Shown piece after piece: positions 56,590-64,000 of a stretch of DNA of 64,000 nt. Source of the DNA: Rhineura floridana (Eukaryota > Chordata > Lepidosauria > Squamata > Rhineuridae); the NCBI RefSeq assembly GCF_030035675.1, contig NC_084485.1:92896838-92960837 (forward strand), written 5' to 3'. The notes beneath the pieces are model-generated. The model worked only from the letters and a program-made list of their open reading frames with translations. It was not told where the DNA came from and searched no databases. A program made the translations under genes and the position numbers. How positions within the stretch are numbered: position 1 is the stretch's first letter; each line of letters begins with the position of its first letter.

Positions 56590-59500
56590 GCAGGGAACAG
56601 CTGCAGCACTGGGGGACTGGAGAAGACATGCCCTGAGAGTGAGTACTTGAGCATCTGGGTGCTTGCCTGCTCGCTCCTCTGGGTTGCTGTCTCTTGAGGT
56701 GGCTGAAGTCCCAGGTAAGTGCTGCAAGGACTAGGACCCCCTGCCTGATCCTGACTCCATAAAGAGGTTGCAGTCAATCTTGCAGCCTCTTGCATCAGCT
56801 CCTGGCTGGGTCAGAGGGCATAAAAGACCATCTGCCCTTGGGTGGCAGGTCTGCTGCTGGCAGAGTCACCACTGAAGGGGCAACATGAAAGGGGGTTGCC
56901 CCTTGGGGAGTCCAGAGGGCAAGGGCACTACTCCCTTTTATTTTATTTTTTAAAACCAATCTACAGGAGATTGGTCGTGGGGAGGGCATATGGCACGTGT
57001 GTAGGTCCTGAGCAGCATGAGAGCCTGTGCAGTGAACTGAACGATAGGAGAAAGTCACCAAATGCCTTCAGAGTGAGAGTCTGCATCTGGTAGAAGGCTG
57101 GCTGTCCCTGGGTGTGAGACAGGGGGAGTAAATGTGCCCTGTTGGAAAGATATTGAGTGGGTCTGTTGCCAATTCGCTCAGAGGCCTATAACTGGTTCAG
57201 GTAGGTTTGGTTGGTGGGTTCTTGTTGGGTCCATATCAGGTGTTGAGGAGGAGTCTTAGTAAGGAGGAACATGGGTGATGCCACCCCAATTTCAGTGATC
57301 ATGGGTAGAGGGAGGTATAGCCATGGGGAGGTGGTAAAGTACCACAGAAGATGAGGGCAAGGCTATCTACATCTTGTTCCTTGCTCCCACTCCTCTCATA
57401 GATGGGTTCCTCATTGATCATCTGCTGTGCCCACTGGTCTATGTATATTGTTGTTTAAAGCCAGATCAGTACACATTAAGACCACACTCATCCATGATTT
57501 GATCATGGATGAAGGTGTCGGTTTGGTGTGCGTTACCGAGACCTGGGTGGGTGAGCTGGGAAAAGTTGATCTGACCCAGTTTTGCCTACCTGGATACTTG
57601 GTGCAACACCAGCACAGGCTGCAGGGACGGGGGAGGGAAGAGTTGCTGTAGTCTACAGAACCTGCATCTCTGTCACCAGGAAACCACTTTGTCTTGGAGC
57701 TGGCTGTGAGGGCCTGCACCTGGTGTTGGGTCAAGGAGACAGTAAACTAGGGTTGCTGCTGGTGTACCATCCACCCTGCTGCCTGACAGCTTCTCTGACT
57801 GAGGTGGTGGAGGCCATCTCAGCTGTGGTATTGGAGGAGCTGAGAATGATAGTCCTAGATGATTTCAATGTCCATGTTGAGGCTGCCTCTAGTGTTCCAG
57901 CTCGGGACTTCATGGCCTCCATGATGACCAAGGGGCTGTCTCAAGTTATCACTGGCCCAATGCATAGGGCAGGGCATACCCTCGACTTGGTTTTTGCTCC
58001 AGATGGGGGAAGGGGTGGTCTGGAGATAGGGGGGTAGATGTCACCCCATTGTCATGGTCAGACCACTTCCTGGTGAAGTTTAGACTTGTGGTTCTAATCC
58101 TCCCCTGCAGGGATGGTGGACAGATTAAGATGGTCCACTCCTGGAGACTAATGGAATCCACAGGATTCCTGAATGCCCTGGGGGAGTTCCTAGTAGATAG
58201 AACAGGTGACCCTGTTGAAGCCCTTCTCACACTGTTGACAACGTTGCCCCAAAGTGCCCTCTCCTGCATTGTGAAGCCCGGTTTGCACTTTGGTACACCA
58301 GTGAGCTAAGGGCAATTAAACAGACTGGACAACAGCTAGAGCGCAAGTGGCGAAAGATGTGCTGTGAGGCTGATCGGGCATGAGTAAAACATCATAAGCA
58401 TGCCTTCTGAGTGGCAGTGAAGGCGGCAAAGAAGGCCCACTTCTCTGCCACCATCACATCCTCAAGTTACCATCCAGTGGAGCTTTTCCGTATTGTCAGG
58501 GGTCTGTTGACATCAGCTCCAGGAAATGGAGTTTTAGACCCTTTGGGGGCCCACTGTAAATTGTATGCAAGGCACTTTGAGGGTAAAGTTGCTCATCTCC
58601 ATAGTAATCTTAAAGCCCCATCCACAACTACTGTAGTCCCCAGTAAGGTGTCCAGTGCAATGTCTGCTCCAACTTCTTGAGAACGGTTTCAGTTGATATG
58701 GTCTAATGATGTGGACAAGTTGCTTGCGACGATGCATCCAGCAACGTGTTCTCTTGACCCTTGCCCTTCTTGGCTTAAAGCTTGCCCAGAGGGCTTGACC
58801 GAGTGAATCCAGGGTGTCGTCAAAGCATTGTTGCAGGAGGGAGTGGTTCCAGCCACCCTGAAAGAGTCGGTGATCCTACTGCTCCTGAAAAAGCCCACCC
58901 TAGACCCATTGGCTTGCAAAAACTACTGCCCAGTTGCAAATACCCCTTTTTTAGGAAAAGTGATTGAGAGGGTTGTGGTGCAGCAATTGCAACTACTCTT
59001 GGATGAAACAGATTGTCTTTCTGGTTTCAGGCCTGGTTATGGGACTGGATTGGCCTTGGTCGCCCTGATGGATGACCTTTATTGGGGGAAGGACAGGGGG
59101 CGTGCAACCCCGTTATTCTTACTTGATCTCTTGGCAGCTTTTGATACCATTGACCATGGTATCCTACTGGGCCAACTTGATGAGATTGATATTGGAGGAA
59201 CTGTTTTACAGTGGTTCTGATCGTATTTCCAGGGTCATTTTCAGGTAATAGCATTGGGTGACTGTCTTTTGGCCCCCTAGCAGTTGTGCTGTGGGGTGCC
59301 GCAGGTTACTACCTTGACCCTATCTTGGGAGCAGTCATTAGGAGATTTGGGGCAAGGTGTCAGCAGTATGCTGACAATGCCCAGCTCTATTTCTCTGTAA
59401 CATCTGAATCAGGAGAGGCCATGCAAAACCTGGACCACTGCCTGCACTGGGTGGTGGGCTGGATGAGGGCCAATAAACTGAGCCTGAATCCTAGCAAGAT

Positions 59501-59940
59501 GGAGATGCTGTGGGTTGGTTCCCAAGTTTGGATAATTGGTCAGTTGCGTGCTTTGGATGGGGTCGTATTCCCTCTGAAATAGCAGCTCTGTAGTCTGGGG
59601 GTGCTCCTAGATCCATCTTTGTTGCTGGAGGCCTAGGTGACCTCAGTGGCTAGGAGTGCCTTTTACCAGCCTCGGCTGGTAAGATAGCTGCCACTATTTC
59701 TGGAATGGGATAGGCTGACCACTCTTGTCCATGCACAAGTAACCCCCAGACTGGATTACTGTAATGAGATGTAGGGCTACCCTTGAGGTTGGTCTGGAAG
59801 CTGCAGCTGGTGCAAAATGCAGCGTCCAGAATACTCACTGGGACAGGGTTTCACCAACATGTCTCCCTGATGCTGAAAGAATTGCACTTGCTACCTATTA
59901 GCTACTGGGCTAAGTTTAAGGTTCTAGTTGCAACTTTTAA
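56590..59940 (+). mobile_element. L2-clade LINE, second long plus copy
   Basis: A leader of uncertain start, then endonuclease and reverse transcriptase to about 59940, where the coding region passes into a fragment of the palindromic MITE. The normal 3' UTR and tail are missing. It is older than the copy at 34 kb judging by its breaks. Confidence 0.75.
57430..59940 (+). pseudogene. L2 ORF2: endonuclease and reverse transcriptase
   Basis: Endonuclease: ARSVHIKTTLIHDLIMDEG, VCVTETWV, IVLDDFNVHVEA and GHTLDLVFAPDG. Reverse transcriptase: ESVILLLLKKPTLDPL, GKVIERVVVQQLQLLLDE, GFRPGYGTGLALVALMDDL, motif A LLAAFDTIDHGILLGQL (59130) and YADN in place of YADD at 59368, so the second catalytic aspartate is lost. 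LQLVQNAASRILTGTGF and LHLLPISYWAKFKVLVATFK end the readable part. Several stops and frame changes (pieces at 57427-57651, 57582-58037, 58411-58680, 58828-59220, 59286-59582 and 59783 on) make it non-functional. Confidence 0.8.
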
Positions 59941-60131
59941 AGATACAGCTTGGTTGCCAGGCCCGGCCTCCAAGAGGTCTTCGGTATCTTTAAATGTTGG
60001 GCAAGGGGAAGGGAGAATTCCACCTTGTGGTTTTTCTCATTACAGGGTTGCAAGAACACCTGCACTTGGCTGACTTTCTCTTCTCCTAAAGATACAGGAT
60101 CAGTCTCAGGCCATGAACCTGGCAACCCTAT
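59936..60131 (+). mobile_element. Partial palindromic MITE
   Basis: It carries the whole right half of the 52-kb palindrome ('ccacttggctgactttctct'-type text, ending 'ggcaaccctattcc') and only a short part of the left half. The junction with the L2 lies within 'aacttttaaag', a string found in both elements, so the left half may have been lost by recombination at that microhomology. Confidence 0.75.
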
Positions 60132-60864
60132 TCCAGAGAGAGAAAGAGAAATCCTGAGAAATTATGTGATCCTACAAGTTCTTGCCCCCACTCCCACCCC
60201 AGCTGACAATTGGTTTGAGGGGAAGATAAGTTGGGAGAAAGAAAACAAAGAGGCAAGGTGATTCAGTGGGTTGTACCCCATGCCGCACTAAGTAAAGGTC
60301 CCATCTGCGCAAAGATTTCTGCAACAGGACTTTCTCCGCTCTGTCCTTCACTCCCTAAATCTGTTCAAGGGATTCCCCTAACCCTCCAGAGCAGGTTTGG
60401 GGAGATTTGGGGAGGGTGCGGGACACAGGGAAAGAAGGGGGGAAGTCTCATTGTGCAAGTGGAAATCCTTGTGCTGATGGGACACGTTCATTGAACACTG
60501 TCCAACATCTTTCTTTGGGTTTTCCCCTCCCCACCCCACCCCACCCCACCCCACCAGACCCCACCCCTTGGGTTTCTCTCATCAGTCCATTATGATAGAC
60601 CCCTGTGAACAGGTATCCACTGCCCTAGCAAGTGGCTTGGTCTTGTCCACCCAAATAATTTCCACTCCATTTTATTGTTTATTATTCCCCTCTCTGACAC
60701 TCACTCTTATCTTTAAATCCTTCTACTGTGACCGTTTCCCCTCCTCTTCCTGACCTTTTTCCAGCCTTCTCTGTGTGGCTGCCATCGTGATTGGTTTTGC
60801 TGAGTTTTGGCGTTTGGGTTCATCCTGCCAGTACTTACATGATTTTCCCACTCATGCTTGGATT
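60132..60864. other. Unique DNA with (CCCCA)n
   Basis: No gene was seen. 60527-60556 is a (CCCCA)n run of about six units. Confidence 0.6.
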
Positions 60865-61375
60865 TATTTATTTATTTAAGCCATTTATATTCTACCCTTT
60901 GTCAAAAGACTTTAGGGTGGAAAACATGGTTTAAAATACGAGAATCAAAGCATGAAAAATCACAATATTATAAATCACTCCCATCAAAATAATTCCTACT
61001 ACTACGTCATTGTACTACTTAGGTGAAATATCTTACTAGACATAGGTATGACAGAAAAGGAAGGTAGGAAAGATAACCAGTGTTGGCACCAGCTGAACCT
61101 CAGGACAGAGGGAGAGAATGTTCCAAAGCTAGGGTGTTATTCATGAGAAGGCCCTCCTGCAAGTCACAGAGATTTGTACCTCACTCAAAAATGGTTGCAC
61201 AAACAGGGTCTCTACAGTCTACCTCAGAGTCTGGACAGGATAGGACAGCGTAACACATGCCTTTAGGTAGATAGGTCCAAAGCCATTTAGTTTTCGCTTC
61301 ATAAATCAAAACTAAAACTTTGAATTAGGCCCCGTGATAAATTGGTAACCCGTGCAAATCTTCTATAGGCAGTAA
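60865..61375 (-). mobile_element. L2-type 3' half, minus
   Basis: (TTTAT)n and 'agccatttatattctaccct' give the antisense tail. Further right, 'ccaaagccatttagttttcg' and 'actttgaattaggccccgtg' are antisense of the L2 C-terminal region. Worn. Confidence 0.6.
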
Positions 61376-61740
61376 TGGTAAATAAAGAGTAATTATTATT
61401 AATAGAATGAGTTTGCTTCTTTTTTGTGAGGAGAGACCCCTGCACTATTAACAAGTGCATGACAGACAGAAATAAACAAGTGGAGCTTTATCCCAGCATG
61501 GAGATATATTCTGCTAGTAGCACCTATATAGCAGGGTATAATTTTAGCCAAGGCTTAGCTTAGCCCTCAAACCTGTTTTGAATAGGGGGGTTCACATGAC
61601 CCTCCCTCACATATTGAAAGCCACAAGAGGGGATCATAGGGTCATGCCAGTGAGACCTGCCCTTGCAGCTGCACACCAAACAAGCCACACATTCAACAAC
61701 TGTGTGCAAGGCCCACGTATGTGTACTAGCATATCAACTC
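61376..61740. other. Unique DNA, no gene seen
   Basis: Nothing recognised. Confidence 0.4.
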
Positions 61741-61860
61741 AGGGCTGCTTCATGCAAGGGTGCTGGAAATTGTAGCTGCATTAGGGGTAAACTACAGTTC
61801 GCAGGATTCTTTGCAGGGGTGCTTCTGATTTGCTTTAAATGTATGATGTGTACACAGCCA
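61741..61860. mobile_element. Half copy of 'actacagttc' MITE
   Basis: 'gtaaactacagttcgcaggattc' region followed by 'tgctttaaatgtatgatgtg' matches the right arm of the element at 54984-55125. Confidence 0.5.
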
Positions 61861-63354
61861 TGATGATCAAGTACTTTCAGACTCGACAATAGTTGCTTTG
61901 GTCAGCTTTGTGTTTACTGTGTGGAGGGGTAGCTAAATTGGGCCAATTCAGAAATACTAAAAATGCCCTTTGCTTCCTTTGCCCATAATTTGCTGTCTTT
62001 AATGTTGGCTTTGTTATTTAGCAGAGCTGCTCTGAATTTTTAAGGGAGCCATAGGCTTTATATTTAGTAGAGGAATCTTGCCAGGTGAATTATGAGTTAG
62101 AAAGTACCTATCAACGCAAATTTAGTTATCCCCTTACAACATTTGTGTCATTAGCATCTTCAGATTGTGACAGATCATAGTTTCAGATAGATAGCATCAG
62201 CACAAAATCCACTTCTATAGGTTTTGGTGCTAAGAGTCCTTCCCGTAAAAAATATCATATGGACTCGTTTTCTGAACACCAGCTTAGAAAGAATGTATTT
62301 ATTTATTTTACAATCAGAAAAATTGCATTGTCCAAAATATAATTATTAGAGTCCTGGATTCATTTTCTGATAGCGTCTCAGTTACTAGGACCTCATAGAT
62401 GGGGGGGGGGAAAGCTGATGTGGGAGGTGGAGATGAGGATAAAGTCAGGAGTGTGGTAGTATAAAACAGGAAGCGGCAAGACTTTCCTCTGCACAGTTTT
62501 TCCATTCAAAATCCTTGCCCCTTGCTATTTTCCCTGCAGGGGAAAACGTAAGGTATCTTACTGGTACATGTAGCCACCCACCGAGGCAAATTGTAGCTTG
62601 GGGAAGGATTTTAATAAGGAGAATAGTGCAGGGAAAAGGGTTAACCCCCCCCTTCACCTCAGCTTCACAATTCTGATTGAAACTCCTGCCCTGAGGTAGC
62701 GATTACTTTGTTTTTAATTGCAGGAGAAGATATCCTGAATCGCATCCTCAGCCAAGGAACTTACTGTGTTATAGAGCAATCCAAACCTCCTTTCTGACTG
62801 ATGCCAAACACACGGTGGCAAGGGATGTGGTCAACATGCACAGCGATAACAAAGGTACAGGACTACCCTGCACATTCTTGCTGTCCCCTTCATTGATGGG
62901 TACCAAATGCCCGAATAGAGCTTATTGTTCTGCTTAAAGTGATCCATGTCTTGAATACCCCATTTCCCAAATCACAATTATATTCTAGAGCAGTAATCCA
63001 GGACCCACCGTTTTGGGGACCCATTTCTTTATTTTTTACCTCATAGTTGTATGATGATTGTGTTGCTGTTGCAACCCCTCCTCCAACTTTGGTGAGTCTA
63101 TGATCCAGAAGTGGGTCCTGATCAATCAAATATTGTCCCATGTTCTACAGCACTAATTGTGTGACTAGCCAGGTGACCTTCTTGGCAATGATCACTCTCC
63201 CCTGAGATGTAACTAGTGCTGATTTTTTAAAAAAATTCAATTGTTCTTTCTGATTTTAACATTTTAGTGGCTGTTTTTGTATTTTGATTAATTGTTACTC
63301 ACCCCAGGTTCTTATGACAAAGGGTGGGATGTGAATGAAATAATAATGCTGAAT
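61861..63354. other. Unique DNA, no gene seen
   Basis: A G run near 62401. No exon or repeat end recognised. Confidence 0.4.
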
Positions 63355-63422
63355 ATCTCGTTGGCCACTGTGAGAACAGGATGGGCCTTTGGACTGATCC
63401 AGCAGGGCTCTCATGTTCTTAT
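63355..63422 (+). mobile_element. CR1 3' tip
   Basis: 'cgttggccactgtgagaaca', 'ggactgatccagcagggctc' and 'tcatgttcttat' match the end of the CR1 at 20380-20455. Confidence 0.75.
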
Positions 63423-64000
63423 AAGCAAAGAATGTAAGGCCCAGATCTAAAAAGAAAATAGCTTCCTTTGTGGGGGTGGGGGGGTACCTTTTTCTCCTTT
63501 TCATTTTGTTTTTCTGTCAAGAATATATTTGAAGTTTGCAAAGGAGCAGCAGAACTATAAACTTCCTTTGCCATTCCTATTTTGTGATCTGAGGCACACA
63601 AATTAAATATGAATTATATTTTGGATTTCTTTCGTTCACACATCACATAGAATTACTCAAGGCTATTGTACCAGTGCTTGCCTTCTGACCCAATTTTTGC
63701 TGCACAAGTGAAGGGGTGGAGTGGGGCTCCAGAACGTTGAGATCTCTCAGGCAAGGCATCCTCATGGTCTTCTCCCCTATTAACCTGAAACGTCTGGAAT
63801 ATGCAAATAAATAATCCTTTCAAAATAGACAGTTCTTTCATCCTGCCTCTGACATTCTTGGGTGCTCTGTGCAAAGTGAAATTGCATCACTTCCGTTTCA
63901 TCTGCCCACGTGGGCCAACTATTGTTTCAGTGGTGAACTCTTTGCTTGTCTTCTCCAGGCCCAGGCCACACCCTACGCTACCATCGTCTGGAACTGGCTC
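63423..64000. other. Unique DNA to window end
   Basis: No exon could be supported. The last 60 bases become GC-richer, but the window ends before anything can be judged. Confidence 0.4.

Overview
The window looks like a repeat-rich, gene-free stretch of a squamate reptile (probably lizard) nuclear genome. The evidence is the repeat mixture. There are CR1-clade LINEs with ATGATTCT or ATGTTCTT 3' repeats, several L2-clade LINEs with the 'gccctgagtgccc...agggcgggat' tail, tRNA-derived SINEs, a 5S rRNA-derived SINE, a Penelope fragment with a GIY-YIG domain, and many small hAT-like MITEs sharing a core close to 'aactacaactcccatcag'. I found no host protein-coding exon, tRNA gene, CRISPR array or bacterial-type operon; long open frames are almost all transposon genes or their antisense shadows.

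Layout. 0.35-6.2 kb: one essentially full-length APE-type LINE on the minus strand, bounded by a perfect 13-bp target duplication, with one reading frame from the ORF1 region to the end of the reverse transcriptase region and a 115-bp hAT MITE inside. 6.2-16.7 kb: mostly unique AT-rich DNA with MITEs, SINEs, LINE tails and a pair of RFX X-box-like palindromes at 11.1 kb. 16.7-21.7 kb: a nest in which a Penelope fragment with inverted end repeats is split by an LTR-type insertion (5-bp duplication GCAAC), itself split by a 3-kb CR1. 21.8-23.6 kb: a 5S rRNA-derived SINE, then a 1068-bp hAT inside another terminal-inverted-repeat element. 23.6-33.7 kb: LINE tails, SINEs, MITEs, two possible LTR-type sequences and a CT/CA microsatellite.

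33.7-37.3 kb: a long L2 on plus. 38.4-43.2 kb: a second nest in which a minus-strand L2 carries an LTR-like insertion and, separately, a short L2 tail that contains a CR1 that contains a hAT MITE. 43-56.5 kb: unique DNA with MITEs, SINEs, a 344-bp near-perfect palindrome and two pairs of diverged direct repeats. 56.6-60.1 kb: a third long L2, cut at its 3' end by a partial copy of the palindromic element. 60.1-64 kb: an antisense L2 remnant, MITE pieces, a CR1 tail and unique DNA.

The LINE reverse transcriptases are the likely source of SINE mobilisation. The MITEs carry no transposase and must have been moved by hAT or other transposases encoded elsewhere. The nests give a relative time order: L2 and Penelope oldest, then LTR-type insertions and short L2 tails, then CR1, then the CAGAGCTTGG hAT MITEs. 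Family names rest on recognition by eye.
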